Notes: generated by a model from the sequence alone, not told the origin. A DNA stretch of 64,000 nt from Glycomyces xiaoerkulensis (GCF_002798405.1 NZ_PGGV01000015.1:123710-187709); one strand, 5' to 3'. Shown: positions 17,148 through 27,081, counted from the stretch's first letter. Numbers and translations: made by a program.

Positions 17148-18509
17148 TCAGTTCTCACCGTCCTCGTCCGAACCGGTGGTCGGCTCCCCGTCCTCGGGAG
17201 GCTCCTCCTCATCGTCGGAGGGCGTGGTCTCCTCCTCCGGGGTGGTCGAAGTCTCCCCGTCCTCGGGGGACGTGGCATCGTCGTCGGCCGAACCGGTCTC
17301 CTCCTCAGCCGTCTCCTCCGCCGTGTCCTCGGGCGTCGGGGACTCGTCGGGGGCCGGCTCCCAGCCGTCGTTCCCCCGCTCGGCCTCCTCCGAGGTGGCC
17401 TCCCCGGTCGGGGACCCGGTCCCGGCCGGGGCCTCAGAGGTGGTCCGGTCCTCGTCGGCCGGACTGATCCGGTTGTCCGGCCGGTCCCACGGCGCCATGA
17501 TCAGCAGCAGCATCAGTGCCACCGCCGCCGTCACCGCGCCGGTGACGGTCCACGGCAGCGCGCGGCTCCGCCCCTCCCCGGGCCGGTCGAATCGGCTCGT
17601 GGGCCCCGGCGCCGTGTCCGGGCCCGTCGCACCGGCTCGCATCGGCTGCGCCGAGTCCGCCGCCGCGACCGGGATTCCGCCGGTCACCACCCTGCGCTGA
17701 CGGGCCGAGCGGGCCATGTCGGCCGCCGAGCCATAGCGTGAGCCCGGGTCCTTCCGGAGCGCCTGCAGCACCACCTGCGCCACGCCCGCCGGAATGTCGC
17801 GCCGCAGCGGCGGCGGCGCCAGATTCATGTGGCCGTTCATGACCGCCACCGGCGTCTCCGAGACGAACGGCGGCCGCCCCATCAGGGCCTCGTACGCGAC
17901 GCAGCCCAGCGAGTACAGGTCGCTGGCACCGGACAGGTCGGTGCCGCCGAGCTGCTCGGGCGAAGTGTAGGCCAGTGTGCCCATCACGGTGCCGGTCTCG
18001 GTCAGTCCGGAGGCGCCGCGCGCGGCCGCGATGCCGAAGTCGACGATCTTGACCGCACCGGTCTCCTCGTTGACCAGCAGGTTGGCCGGCTTGATGTCGC
18101 GGTGGACGATCTCGGCCCGGTGGGCGGTCGCCAGGGCGTCGGCGGCGGTGGCGACGATCGCCATCACCTCGGTCGCAGGCAGGGGGCCGCGGTCGCCGAG
18201 GATCTCGGCCAGTGAGCGGCCGCGCACCAATTCCATCACCAGGTACGAGACCGGGCCGTCCTCGCCGTCCTCTTCGCCGTAGTCGTACAGCGCCACGATG
18301 CCCGGCGACTGCAGTGCCGCGACGGCCCTGGCTTCGAGCTGGAAGCGGGTGCGGAACCTCTCGTCGCTGGTCAACCCGGCATGGAGGGTCTTGACGGCGA
18401 CCTCGCGGCCGAGCCGGGTGTCCAAGCCCTTCCAGACCTCGCCCATGCCGCCGGAGGCCAGCCGCTCCTCCAGGCGATAGCGACCTGCCAGCATGGTCCC
18501 GCTCCGCAC
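17148..18509 (-). CDS. Ser/Thr protein kinase with an acidic extracellular tail
   Basis: 453 residues. The PknB-type kinase domain (about 11-270) is complete: YRLEERLASGGMGEVWKG, VAVKTLH (ATP Lys), HRDIKPANLLV and DFGIAAA, with the activation-loop TSPEQ. A membrane helix (VTGAVTAAVALMLLLIMAP) precedes about 110 residues made almost only of Glu, Asp, Ser, Thr, Pro and Gly. This tail has no PASTA or other sensor fold and may be a wall-spanning linker. Start GTG 18509 has AGGGAG nine bases upstream. It is 35 bases from nothing else, so likely transcribed alone. Confidence 0.93.
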   Translation of the reverse strand: MRSGTMLAGRYRLEERLASGGMGEVWKGLDTRLGREVAVKTLHAGLTSDERFRTRFQLEARAVAALQSPGIVALYDYGEEDGEDGPVSYLVMELVRGRSLAEILGDRGPLPATEVMAIVATAADALATAHRAEIVHRDIKPANLLVNEETGAVKIVDFGIAAARGASGLTETGTVMGTLAYTSPEQLGGTDLSGASDLYSLGCVAYEALMGRPPFVSETPVAVMNGHMNLAPPPLRRDIPAGVAQVVLQALRKDPGSRYGSAADMARSARQRRVVTGGIPVAAADSAQPMRAGATGPDTAPGPTSRFDRPGEGRSRALPWTVTGAVTAAVALMLLLIMAPWDRPDNRISPADEDRTTSEAPAGTGSPTGEATSEEAERGNDGWEPAPDESPTPEDTAEETAEEETGSADDDATSPEDGETSTTPEEETTPSDDEEEPPEDGEPTTGSDEDGEN

Positions 18510-18643
18510 AACGAACCGCTCCCTCTACTCCTGCCTCGACCGGGTGTCCGATACGTCGGTCACGTCGCGGGCCCCGAGCTCGGCCCGCGGGGCCTTCTAC
18601 CGATCGGAGGCGTTCGAGGGGCAACCGGATACGTGAAACGACC

Positions 18644-18672
18644 AGCGGCCCGAGCCGAGGGCTCGAGCCGCT
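18644..18672 (-). terminator. terminator after aspS
   Basis: A 13-base stem with one mismatch and a short loop, 20 bases after the aspS stop, followed on the minus strand by GTCGTTTC. Confidence 0.6.
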
Positions 18673-18691
18673 CTCACTTCGTATCGTAGGG

Positions 18692-20473
18692 CTAGTCTTC
18701 CGCTTCGTGGGGTCCGGTTTCGGGCACGAAGTCGATTCCGGCCTCCGCCCGCTGCTCGGGCGTGATCGGCGTCGGCGCGTCCGTGAGCGGGTCCTGCCCC
18801 GCCCCGGTCTTGGGGAAGGCGATCACCTCGCGGATCGAATCGGTCTTCGCCAGCAGCGCGCACACGCGGTCCCAGCCGAAGGCGATGCCCCCGTGCGGCG
18901 GGGCGCCGTACTTCAGGCCCTCGAGCAGGAAGCCGAACTTCTCCTGCGCGTCCTCGTGGCTCAGACCCAGGACGTCGAACACCCGGCTCTGGACACCGCG
19001 GTCGTGGATACGGATCGAGCCGCCGGCGATCTCATTGCCGTTGCAGACGATGTCGTAGGAATAGGTCAGTGCGTTGCCGGGGTCGGACTCGAACTTGTCG
19101 ATCCATTCGGGATTCGGCGAGGTGAACGGGTGGTGGACCGCGCTCCAGCCGCCCTCGTCGGTCGGCTCGAACATGGGCGCATCGACGATCCAGCAGAACG
19201 CCCAGGCGTCCCGGTCGATCAGCCCGCAGCGGCGGCCTATCTCGAGCCGCGCCGCACCGAGCAGCTCCTGGGCCTCCCGGCGGTCGGCCGAGGCCGCGAA
19301 GAAGACCGCGTCGCCGGCCTTCGCACCGACCGCGTCGGCCAGACCGGCCAGGTGCTCCTCGGAGAGGTTCTTGGCCACCGGGCCCTTCGGCTCGCCGGTC
19401 TCGGCGTCGAGCACGACGTAGGCCAGGCCCTTGGCGCCGCGGGCCTTGGCCCAGTCCTGCCACCCGTCGAGCTCCCTGCGGGTCTGGGAGGCGCCCCCGG
19501 GCATCACCACCGCCCCGACGTAGCCGCCGGCCTCGATCGCGCCGGAGAAGACGCGGAAGGAGGTACCGCGCAGGTGGTCGGTGAGCTCGGTCAGCTCCTG
19601 GCCGAAGCGCAGGTCGGGCTTGTCCGAACCGAACCGGTCCATCGCCTCGTGCCAGGTCAGTTGCGGCAGCGGACGCGGCAGTTCGTAGTCGGCCAGCTCC
19701 CGCCACAACCCCGCGGTGATCCGCTCGGCCAGATCCACCACGTCCTCCTGGGTGACGAAGGAGGCCTCGACGTCGAGCTGGGTGAACTCGGGCTGGCGGT
19801 CGGCCCGGAAGTCCTCGTCGCGGTAGCAGCGCGCGATCTGGAAGTAGCGCTCGAAACCGGCGACCATGAGGAGCTGCTTGAACAACTGCGGCGACTGCGG
19901 CAGGGCGTACCAGGAACCCGGCTGGAGGCGCACCGGCACCAGAAAGTCGCGGGCGCCCTCGGGAGTGGAGCGCGTCAGCGTCGGGGTCTCGATCTCCACG
20001 AAGTCGTCGCCGATCAGGACCTCGCGCGCGATGTGGTTGGCCCTGGAGCGCAGGCGCAGCGCCGCGGCCGCGCCGGGGCGCCGCAGGTCGAGGTAGCGAT
20101 GGCGGTAACGCACGTCCTCGGAGACGTCGATGTGCTCGTCGATCTGGAACGGCAGCGGAGCCGCCTCCGACAGCACCGTCAACGAGTCGGCGGTGACCTC
20201 GATCCAGCCGGTGGGCAGCTCCGGGTTCTCGTTGCCCTCGGGCCGCTGCGCCACCACGCCGGTGATCTCGATGCAGAACTCGTTGCGCAGCTCGTGCGCG
20301 GCGCTCGCGGCCTCGGAGTCGCGGAAGACGACCTGGACCACGCCCGAGGCGTCGCGCAGATCGACGAACTCCACCCCGCCGTGATCGCGGCGCCGCGCCA
20401 CCCAGCCGACGAGGGTGACTTGCTGGTCGACGTCAGCGGCACTCAGGGTGCCGGCGAGGTGTGTCCGATACAC
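18692..20473 (-). CDS. aspS: aspartyl-tRNA synthetase
   Basis: 593 residues of the bacterial-type enzyme. It has the N-terminal OB anticodon-binding domain ([26 protein letters not shown]), the class II catalytic domain ([23 protein letters not shown], the [11 protein letters not shown] loop, the [19 protein letters not shown] motif 2), the GAD insertion and motif 3 GIAFGWDRV. The start is GTG 20473 with GAGGAG ten bases before. Whether it also charges tRNA-Asn cannot be told here; that depends on gatCAB and asnS elsewhere. Confidence 0.97.
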   Translation of the reverse strand: MYRTHLAGTLSAADVDQQVTLVGWVARRRDHGGVEFVDLRDASGVVQVVFRDSEAASAAHELRNEFCIEITGVVAQRPEGNENPELPTGWIEVTADSLTVLSEAAPLPFQIDEHIDVSEDVRYRHRYLDLRRPGAAAALRLRSRANHIAREVLIGDDFVEIETPTLTRSTPEGARDFLVPVRLQPGSWYALPQSPQLFKQLLMVAGFERYFQIARCYRDEDFRADRQPEFTQLDVEASFVTQEDVVDLAERITAGLWRELADYELPRPLPQLTWHEAMDRFGSDKPDLRFGQELTELTDHLRGTSFRVFSGAIEAGGYVGAVVMPGGASQTRRELDGWQDWAKARGAKGLAYVVLDAETGEPKGPVAKNLSEEHLAGLADAVGAKAGDAVFFAASADRREAQELLGAARLEIGRRCGLIDRDAWAFCWIVDAPMFEPTDEGGWSAVHHPFTSPNPEWIDKFESDPGNALTYSYDIVCNGNEIAGGSIRIHDRGVQSRVFDVLGLSHEDAQEKFGFLLEGLKYGAPPHGGIAFGWDRVCALLAKTDSIREVIAFPKTGAGQDPLTDAPTPITPEQRAEAGIDFVPETGPHEAED

Positions 20474-20628
20474 GGGCTCGATACTCCTCGGAAGGTCCGT
20501 TAGACGATTGATCGGCTCGAGGGCGCATTCTCTCGAATGCCTCGCACCGCCAGCAATCGTATATCCGCCCGTTCAGCAGCCCCGCGGGCGTGCCGGGAGG
20601 TACGGCCGGGCCCACAGACCGGCCCCGA

Positions 20629-21117
20629 TCAGCGGGCGACGGCGTCGAAACCGAGCAGACGCACCACCACGTCGAGGAAGCGGCGCGAATCGGCCACGAT
20701 CGCGTCCGCCTCCTCACCGGTGACGATGTCGGGGATGCCGGCCTGCGCCAGCACCCGCTTCCGCGCGGTCCGGGCGAAATGGGAGGCCCACTCCTCCAGC
20801 TCCGGCGCGGCCCCCCGCAGCAGCTCCCACGTGCTCGAGGGCCTACCGGGGCGGCGCCGGCTCATCGCGACGTCGCCGGCGCGCACCGCCAGCACGGCCG
20901 CGGCCACGCGCAGCGCCGCCATGTGGGCCTCGGCGTAGCGCTGGCCGGGCCGCGCCTGCTCGGCGGCGTCGTCGAGGTCGGCGCGCGCGCTGGCCAGCAG
21001 TTGCAGGGGCGAGCGGTCGGGGAGTTGGTCGGCGGGGATGCGCAGCCGGCTGTTCGAGACGCTCCCGGCCTGGATCAGGCGGGGCGACCGGGTGGCTCCG
21101 GGTCGAGAAGCAGCCAT
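20629..21117 (-). CDS. SAV_6107-type HEPN domain protein
   Basis: 162 residues from the ATG at 21117, which has GGAGG six bases before it. The body is all-helical (PLQLLASARADLDDAAEQARPGQRYAEAHMAALRVAAAVLA, shown in pieces) and fits the SAV_6107-like HEPN family of actinobacteria. HEPN domains often act as RNases or nucleotidyltransferase partners, but the R-x4-6-H RNase motif is not evident (ASHFARTARKR has a related but inverted order). The function is unknown. Confidence 0.75.
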   Translation of the reverse strand: MAASRPGATRSPRLIQAGSVSNSRLRIPADQLPDRSPLQLLASARADLDDAAEQARPGQRYAEAHMAALRVAAAVLAVRAGDVAMSRRRPGRPSSTWELLRGAAPELEEWASHFARTARKRVLAQAGIPDIVTGEEADAIVADSRRFLDVVVRLLGFDAVAR

Positions 21118-21281
21118 TGGGGGCCTCCATAACCTTGTTCGAACCCGCGTTCGAGAGATATGGAACCACATGGGTCCGACAAAATAAACCCCCAAGACTG
21201 CACAGGATCGCCGGATCACTACGGAATGTCGTCAATCCGACAGCTATCCCATTGCAGCTCAACAGAACCGGCCCCAGGCCC

Positions 21282-21662
21282 CTAGTCGGCGATCCGGTCG
21301 ACCATGCGCAGATGCCCCCGGGCCTCCTTGCGGCGGCCCAGCCGCTCCAGCGTGCGACCCAGCAGCCGACGGGCGTAGAAGTCGGCCGGGTTGTCCTCGA
21401 CCATCCTCTCGGCCAGCGCCAGGCACCGGTTCAACTGCGCCGACTTGAAGTAGGCGCGCGCAGCGGTCAGCATCACGTCCGGGTGGTCCCGGTGCTCGGC
21501 CAGCAGCGGCTCGAGGGACTCGAGCGCGCCCAGCGGGTCGCGCTTCGCGAGCAGCTCCTCGGCGTCCCGCAGCCGCTGCGTCTCCTCGGGCACCCGGCGC
21601 TCACGGGCGTCGGAGTCGATGAAGGCGGCGATCTGGTCGTCGGTGATCTCGTGGTAGCGCAT
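21282..21662 (-). CDS. small tetratricopeptide-repeat protein
   Basis: 126 residues. After a charged head (ITDDQIAAFIDSDARERRVPEE) come three TPR-like helix pairs: LLAKRDPLGALESLEPLLAEH, VMLTAARAYFKSAQLNRCLALA and ADFYARRLLGRTLERLGRRKEA. This is the usual layout of the short actinobacterial TPR proteins found near metF. Probably a protein-protein adaptor in the cytoplasm. Confidence 0.8.
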   Translation of the reverse strand: MRYHEITDDQIAAFIDSDARERRVPEETQRLRDAEELLAKRDPLGALESLEPLLAEHRDHPDVMLTAARAYFKSAQLNRCLALAERMVEDNPADFYARRLLGRTLERLGRRKEARGHLRMVDRIAD

Positions 21663-21698
21663 GGTGCGTCCAACACCGGAGCCGGGCGGCGCATTCCC

Positions 21699-22358
21699 TC
21701 ACTCGTTGCGCAGCGCCGCCGCCACCACGATGATCAACTGGAGCAGCCCCAGCATGGACATCAGCATCCAGGCGATCGCCGCGACCGTGACCGCCCCCGA
21801 GATCCAGGCGCCGTACTCCGGGCCGCCGAACACGGCCACCACACCGGCCGCCCCGAAACCCAGCGCCACGGTGGCGACGCGGACCGACCGCTCCCCCAGC
21901 GTCACCATGCCGAGGTCCCGCAGGCCCACCTGGCGAGCCCGGGAGCGGGTCTGCACGTAGATCCACGACAGCGCCCCCGTGGCCACCACGACCCAGCCGG
22001 GAGCGCCGAGCAGCCACAGCGCCGCCAGCCAAGCCGCCTCGCCGACGCGGCCCGCCAGCGGCTCGAACACCAGCACCCGCCGCGAGAGCCGGGTCGAGCG
22101 CACCGCCAGGAGCGCATAGGAGGAGTCGGCCAGCGCGGTGACGCCGACCAGCGGCAGCGCGAGGATGACGGCGGGGCCGCCGGCGAACACGGCCACCGGG
22201 ACCAGGAGGCTCGCGGTCAGGCCGAGCCCGACCGTGGCCCCGGGCCGGAGCCGCGTCGAGAGGATGGCCTTGCCTACAAGGGAGTCGGCGGGCACACGGG
22301 TGCGCATGGAACTTGTTCTAGCAGACGGCATCAAGGGCGTGCGCACAGCATCGGACAT
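21699..22358 (-). CDS. multi-pass membrane protein (possibly DUF5941/CDP-alcohol transferase-like)
   Basis: 219 residues with about five hydrophobic helices (VGLGLTASLLVPVAVFAG, AVILALPLVGVTALA, AAWLAALWLLGAPGWVVVAT, VATVALGFGAAGVVAVFGG, ISGAVTVAAIAWMLMSM). The segment DLGMVTLGERSVRVATVALG resembles the end of DUF5941-type proteins, but the D-G-x2-A-R-x8-G-x3-D motif of CDP-alcohol phosphotransferases is absent. The start is uncertain: ATG 22358 or the internal ATG 54 bases later; neither has a good binding site. Confidence 0.6.
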   Translation of the reverse strand: MSDAVRTPLMPSARTSSMRTRVPADSLVGKAILSTRLRPGATVGLGLTASLLVPVAVFAGGPAVILALPLVGVTALADSSYALLAVRSTRLSRRVLVFEPLAGRVGEAAWLAALWLLGAPGWVVVATGALSWIYVQTRSRARQVGLRDLGMVTLGERSVRVATVALGFGAAGVVAVFGGPEYGAWISGAVTVAAIAWMLMSMLGLLQLIIVVAAALRNE

Positions 22359-22385
22359 AGTAGAACACTCTACGTGCCCGGTGTC

Positions 22386-23312
22386 CTACCGACCGGACCC
22401 GGATTTGGCGCCGTTGAGGTTCTGCCACACCCGGCGGGTGGAACGGGAGTGGTTGAGGGTGGTGAAGTGCAGACCCGGCGCCCCCTCGGCCAGCAGCCGC
22501 TCCCCCAGCGAGGTCGCCACCTCCACGCCGATGTCCCGGATCGCCTCGCGGTCGTCCTCGACCGCGCGCAGCCTCGCGGCCAGATCCTCGGGGAAGTCCA
22601 TCCCGGTCAGCACCGCGAACCGCTCGATCTGCTTGATATTGGTCACCGGCATCACACCCGGCACGATCGGGATGTCGCACCCGGCGGCCGCGACCGCGTC
22701 GCGCAACCGCAGGTAGTCCTCGGGATCGAAGAAGATCTGGGTGATCGCGAAGTCGGCCCCCGCGCGGCACTTGTCGACGAAGTAGCGCACCCCCGTCTCC
22801 CAGTCCACGTCCCGAGGATGCCCCTCGGGGAAGGCCGCCACGCCGACACTGAAATCGCCGGAGGACTTGATCAACTCGACCAGCTCATGAGCGTGCAGCA
22901 CCCCCTCGGGATGCTTGACCCAGTCGGCCCGGGGGTTCCCCGGCGGGTCACCGCGCACCGCCAGGATATTGCGGACCCCCACATTGGCGAAGTGCCCGAT
23001 CAGGTTCCGCAGCTCGGCCACCGAGTGGTCCACGGCCGTGCAGTGCGCCATCGTCAGCAGCGTCGTCTCGGAGATGATCCGGTCGGTCGTCTCGACGGTC
23101 TTGGCCCGCGTGGACCCGCCCGCGCCGTAAGTCACCGACACGAAGTCGGCACCCCTCGCCTCGAGGTTGCGGACGGTGCGCCACAACGTCGCCTCGTCCT
23201 TCTCCGAACGCGGCGGGAACAGCTCGAAGGAGAACCGCGGCCTGCCAGAACGGAGCAGATCGCCGATCTTGGCGGTCTGCTGGGGCATCACTGAGGCCAC
23301 ACCTAGGGTCAT
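22386..23312 (-). CDS. metF: 5,10-methylenetetrahydrofolate reductase
   Basis: 308 residues, a TIM barrel flavoprotein that makes 5-methyl-THF for methionine synthesis. Seen are FSFELFPPRSEKDEATLW (catalytic Glu), FVSVTYGAGGSTR, AHCTAVDHS, ILAVRGDPP (folate site Asp) and ITQIFFDPEDYLR. The C-terminal HFTTLNHSRSTRRVWQNL is standard. I chose ATG 23312; the ATG at 23288 is an alternative, as neither has a strong binding site. It is divergent from the polyprenyl synthase gene. Confidence 0.94.
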   Translation of the reverse strand: MTLGVASVMPQQTAKIGDLLRSGRPRFSFELFPPRSEKDEATLWRTVRNLEARGADFVSVTYGAGGSTRAKTVETTDRIISETTLLTMAHCTAVDHSVAELRNLIGHFANVGVRNILAVRGDPPGNPRADWVKHPEGVLHAHELVELIKSSGDFSVGVAAFPEGHPRDVDWETGVRYFVDKCRAGADFAITQIFFDPEDYLRLRDAVAAAGCDIPIVPGVMPVTNIKQIERFAVLTGMDFPEDLAARLRAVEDDREAIRDIGVEVATSLGERLLAEGAPGLHFTTLNHSRSTRRVWQNLNGAKSGSGR

Positions 23313-23406
23313 GCGACAACCGTAACCGTTCCGGTACACATGTCCTGACCTGCACACCCCCGCACCCAATAGTTGAGACGGACGCATGTTCGCCTAGTGT
23401 CGGGGC

Positions 23407-24459
23407 GTGGAGCTCAACGACCGCATCGACGCCGCCCTGACCGCCTTCCTGGACCGCCAGGCGGCCCTCATCCGCGAAATCGACGACCACCTCGGCGCCT
23501 ACGCCGAGGCCGTCCGCTCCTTCGTACTCGGCGGCGGCAAGCGCATCCGCCCCACCTTCGCCTACTGGGGCGCACGCGGCGCCGGCCTGCCCGACTCCGA
23601 CGAACTGATCGCATGCGTGTCCTCCCTCGAACTGCTCCAAGCCTCCGCCCTGATGCACGACGACCTCATCGACGGCTCCGACACCCGCCGCGGCGCCCCC
23701 TCCATCCACCGCCGCTTCACCGCCCTCCACCGCGACTCCGGCTGGGCCGGCGACCCCGAACAATTCGGCACCGCAGCCGCGATCCTGCTCGGCGACCTCT
23801 GCCTCGCCTGGTCCGACGAACTGCTCTGCTCGGCCGGCATGCCCCCCGAGGCCGTCGCCGCCGCACGCGCCGACTTCGACCTCATGCGCACCGAAGTCAG
23901 CGCCGGACAATACCTCGACGTGCTCTCCGAAGTGCGCCGCGACGTCTCCGAACACACCGCCGCCAAGGTCGCCCGCTACAAATCGGCCAAATACACCATC
24001 GAGCGGCCCCTCCTGCTCGGAGCCTCACTGGCCGACGCCGACGCCGGCGTGCGCGAACACTACTCGGCCATCGGCCTCCCGCTCGGCGAGGCGTTCCAAC
24101 TCCGTGACGACGTCCTCGGCGTCTTCGGCGACCCCGCCCAAACCGGCAAACCCGCCGGCGACGACCTGCGCGAAGGCAAACACACCTTCCTGGTCGCCCG
24201 CGCCTGGGCGGCCGCCGACGACACCCAGCGCCAAACCCTCACCAAAGGCCTGGGCGACCCGCACCTCGACGCCGCCGGCGTCTCCGAACTCCGGGCGATC
24301 CTCACCGCCACCGGGGCCCTGGCCGACACCGAACACCGCATCCGCGCACTGGCCGGTCGGGCCGAGGCCGCGCTGGAATCCTCTCGAGGCGAGGTCGACG
24401 CGGCCGCGCTGGAAGTGTTCGCCGGCCTGCTGGTCAAGGCCGTCAAGCGCGACTTCTGA
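23407..24459 (+). CDS. trans-polyprenyl diphosphate synthase
   Basis: 350 residues of the IspA/GrcC class. It has the first Asp-rich motif in LMHDDLIDGSDTRRG, the second in FQLRDDVLGVFGD, the GGGKRIRP substrate loop and the KSAKYTIERPLLLG segment. It condenses IPP units on an allylic starter; the residues just before the first motif (LLQASALMHDD) are small and do not fix product length, so GGPP or longer is possible. Starts at GTG 23407. The metF-divergent placement is common in actinobacteria. Confidence 0.92.
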   Translation: MELNDRIDAALTAFLDRQAALIREIDDHLGAYAEAVRSFVLGGGKRIRPTFAYWGARGAGLPDSDELIACVSSLELLQASALMHDDLIDGSDTRRGAPSIHRRFTALHRDSGWAGDPEQFGTAAAILLGDLCLAWSDELLCSAGMPPEAVAAARADFDLMRTEVSAGQYLDVLSEVRRDVSEHTAAKVARYKSAKYTIERPLLLGASLADADAGVREHYSAIGLPLGEAFQLRDDVLGVFGDPAQTGKPAGDDLREGKHTFLVARAWAAADDTQRQTLTKGLGDPHLDAAGVSELRAILTATGALADTEHRIRALAGRAEAALESSRGEVDAAALEVFAGLLVKAVKRDF

Positions 24460-24590
24460 ATCCGCCGCACGCCGTCCGGGGCTCGGCCGAACGGACCATT
24501 GTCCACCTTGGGAGTGAATCGGCGGTTACCGTTCGTCGCCCCGCTCGTTGTGTTCGGTAAGGGACGCACACGAGACGGTGGAGTACAACT

Positions 24591-25193
24591 GTGGGACTGT
24601 TCGGCGCCGCGGGGCGCGAGGTGAAGGGCGCGATGCGATCGATCCGCTACGACCTGCGGCATTCGCGGCGGTTCCGGCGGACCGGGGCGATCGCCGTGGT
24701 CACCGTGGCGGGAGGGGTGCTGGCGGCCGGTGCGATGCTGCGCGGCCCGGTCCCCGAGATGATGGGCGTGGATTCGGACCGGGACGGGGCCGGGATCTCC
24801 GAAGGGTGGTTCGGCTTCGGTGCCGAGACCCGCGGCCAGGACCCCGAGCCCGACGCCGAGCCGACGACCGGCCCGGTCGGCCCCGGCCCGGACTCGGCCG
24901 GAGGAAGCGAGTCCCCCACCGCGGAGGCGCCGACGTCCTCCGGCGGTCCGGAGCCGACGACCGCACCGGCCGGGACTCTCGGCGAGGAGCCCGAACTCAA
25001 CCCGGTCGACGACCGGTCCGGCGGCCGTTCGCCGTCGCCGGAGGGCAGCACACGGCCGACCGAGAGCCCCGAGCCGAGCCCGGAGCCGACCACGACCGGG
25101 CCTTCGCCGAGCGGCTCCCCGACGCCGTCGCCGAGCCCGAGCGAGTCGACGAGCCCGGAGCCCACCGGCACCGAGAGCACCTCCCCCGGTTAG
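24591..25193 (+). CDS. membrane-anchored Pro/Ser/Thr/Glu-rich protein
   Basis: 200 residues from GTG 24591 (GGTGGAG seven bases before). A basic cytoplasmic head (RSIRYDLRHSRRFRRTG), one helix (IAVVTVAGGVLAAGAML) and then about 140 residues of low-complexity outer chain rich in PSP, PEP and TE repeats. No folded domain is visible. It may be a surface-exposed or wall-spanning protein. Its stop is next to the prsW stop (convergent). Confidence 0.7.
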   Translation: MGLFGAAGREVKGAMRSIRYDLRHSRRFRRTGAIAVVTVAGGVLAAGAMLRGPVPEMMGVDSDRDGAGISEGWFGFGAETRGQDPEPDAEPTTGPVGPGPDSAGGSESPTAEAPTSSGGPEPTTAPAGTLGEEPELNPVDDRSGGRSPSPEGSTRPTESPEPSPEPTTTGPSPSGSPTPSPSPSESTSPEPTGTESTSPG

Positions 25194-25194
25194 G

Positions 25195-26373
25195 TCATTC
25201 CTCGGCCCGGATCTCGGCGAGCTGGCCGCGGATGGCGGCGATGTTGCGTTTGACGGCGGCCACGTCGGGGGCGTCCTCGCCGGAGGCTTCGCCGCGGCGC
25301 TGCTCCCGGGCCAGGAGCGTCGCAAGGTTCACCAGTTCCCGCTGGAGTCGGCCGTGGAGCTGGCCGGCGCGTTTGCCCCAGGCCCCCGCGACCCGGTTGC
25401 GGGCGCGGCGGCGGCTGCGCAGCGACCGCATGGTCGTCAGGTCCTCGGTGGTGACGATCCGATCGGGCTGGTCGGACATGGTGGTCACGAACCAGCGCCA
25501 CTCGGCGCGGGCGGCCAGGCGGTAGAGGACGAGGAACAGCACCAGGATGATCAGGCCCTTGCCGTAGGTCAGCGGGACGGTCAGCCAGGAGCCGAGGCCC
25601 GGCGGCAGCGGCAGGTTCCACAGCCCGTGCATGGCGATCGCCAGAGCGAACAGGCCGACCGCGACGCCGACGCGCTTCCGCAGCGGCCGGCGGAGCTGGG
25701 TGATGAAGTAGGCGATGCCCAGCCCGGCGGTGCCGGTGTAGAGCGGGTGGGACCAGGGCCCGGCCACCAGGACCCGCGTGACGGTGACGCTCATCGAGCC
25801 CGACCAGTCGGAATTGGGATTGATCACCGCGAAGTTGATCGCGTAGGTGAGGTTCTCGACCACCTGGAAGCCCAGGCCGACCAGCGCCCCGTAGATGAGA
25901 CCGTCGATGGAGCGGTCGAAATGCTCACGGACGATGAGGACGAGCATGACCACGCCGAGGGTCTTGAGCCACTCCTCGTTGAGCGGTCCGGCGATCGCCG
26001 GACCCCAGGTGCGGGCCCATTCGGGGTCGGCGATATCGGCCAGGACCACCAGGGAGGCGTCGTTGGCGATCGCCGAGAACGACACGGCGGCCAGGCCGCC
26101 CCAGCACATGGCGGCCGCGCGGACGGTGACCGGTTCGCGCTCGAACAGGTCGAGCCGGGAGAGGATGAACAGGAACACGACCGCCAGCACGGCGTTGATG
26201 CCGATCGACGCCCACAGGGCCCCGGCGATGTCGGAGTAGTCCGGCGACAGGACGCGCCCGAGGCTGATCAGGCCGATGACCAGGCACGCCACGTAGAGCC
26301 AGTAGGCGGGCCTCCGGAGGCGGATGAACGCGCCCTGGCTCTCGATGACGACCCGTTCAGTCTGGAGGCTCAT
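25195..26373 (-). CDS. PrsW-family intramembrane metalloprotease
   Basis: 392 residues with about eight membrane helices. The metal-binding pattern of PrsW is present: NEEWLKTLGV, then GFQVVENLTYA and SHPLYTGTAGLG with the conserved His. PrsW of Bacillus cuts the anti-sigma factor RsiW; the substrate here is unknown. A long charged C-terminal region (LRSRRRARNRVAGAWGKRAG and on) is cytosolic. The ATG overlaps the stop of the gene before it (ATGA), which encodes a single-pass membrane protein. Confidence 0.9.
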   Translation of the reverse strand: MSLQTERVVIESQGAFIRLRRPAYWLYVACLVIGLISLGRVLSPDYSDIAGALWASIGINAVLAVVFLFILSRLDLFEREPVTVRAAAMCWGGLAAVSFSAIANDASLVVLADIADPEWARTWGPAIAGPLNEEWLKTLGVVMLVLIVREHFDRSIDGLIYGALVGLGFQVVENLTYAINFAVINPNSDWSGSMSVTVTRVLVAGPWSHPLYTGTAGLGIAYFITQLRRPLRKRVGVAVGLFALAIAMHGLWNLPLPPGLGSWLTVPLTYGKGLIILVLFLVLYRLAARAEWRWFVTTMSDQPDRIVTTEDLTTMRSLRSRRRARNRVAGAWGKRAGQLHGRLQRELVNLATLLAREQRRGEASGEDAPDVAAVKRNIAAIRGQLAEIRAEE

Positions 26374-26963
26374 TCGTCGGCCAACACGAAACTCGAGACG
26401 AAGGCGTCGGCGTCGGCGGCGTCATCCTCCAGCCGGCCGGTGGGGGCCAGCAGGATCAGCGTCGCCGCCGCACCGTCGCCGCCGCCGACGACTACGATCG
26501 ATCCGGCGAGGTTGCGGCCGTACAGGTCGGCGCGGAAGCCTTCCAGGCCGTTGACCTCGTTGTAGTACTCGCGCACGTTGGTGACAGCGATCCCGGGCCG
26601 GCCGGCGGTCAGCCGTTCGGCGCGGCGCTCCAGCAGCCGCTCCAGACTGTCCACACCGGCGTCGACCTGGACCGTGGCGCTGGTCCTGCCGCGGTCGACG
26701 GTGATGCGGTGGCGGGACAGGCTCAGTTCGGAGGACCAGCCCGGACCGGGCGGCAGGAACTGCAAGTGGACATCACCGACCGGATAGGACTCTAGTTGGA
26801 CCGTCTCACCCTGAGCGAACTGCTCGGTGGTGTCGCCGACCAGCCGTTCGAGGCCGATCCAGAAGGCGAGCGGCAGCACGATGGCGGCGGCGGCCGCCAC
26901 CGCCGCCCCCGTCCTTCCGCGTTCCAGGCCCCACCGATTGAGGTGAATGGTCGCCTCGCCCAA
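26370..26963 (-). CDS. single-pass membrane protein coupled to prsW (unknown)
   Basis: About 197 residues if the TTG at 26963 is the start; GGGAGGGG lies four bases before it, and no ATG or GTG gives a better choice. A short head is followed by a helix (AAVAAAAAIVLPLAFWIGLE) and an outer domain of about 150 residues (VQLESYPVGDVHLQFLPPG, LERLLERRAERL, ADAFVSSFVLADE). This fold resembles actinobacterial proteins that measure or resist outer-face damage, but I do not recognise it. The four-base overlap with prsW makes it a likely partner or substrate. Confidence 0.65.
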   Translation of the reverse strand: MGEATIHLNRWGLERGRTGAAVAAAAAIVLPLAFWIGLERLVGDTTEQFAQGETVQLESYPVGDVHLQFLPPGPGWSSELSLSRHRITVDRGRTSATVQVDAGVDSLERLLERRAERLTAGRPGIAVTNVREYYNEVNGLEGFRADLYGRNLAGSIVVVGGGDGAAATLILLAPTGRLEDDAADADAFVSSFVLADE

Positions 26964-27081
26964 GTGTCCCCTCCCCGAGCCTCCGCGCGCGAGGCGCGGG
27001 AGCCTGCCGAACCCCCGCGCGTCCAAACCAGGTTACGGGGAGGGGGCCGGGACCCGCCTGCGGTTCGACCGATATGCGGCC

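Noticed and set aside
21699..22358. CDP-alcohol phosphatidyltransferase
   Set aside because: The catalytic Asp/Gly/Arg motif is absent, so only a membrane protein is claimed.
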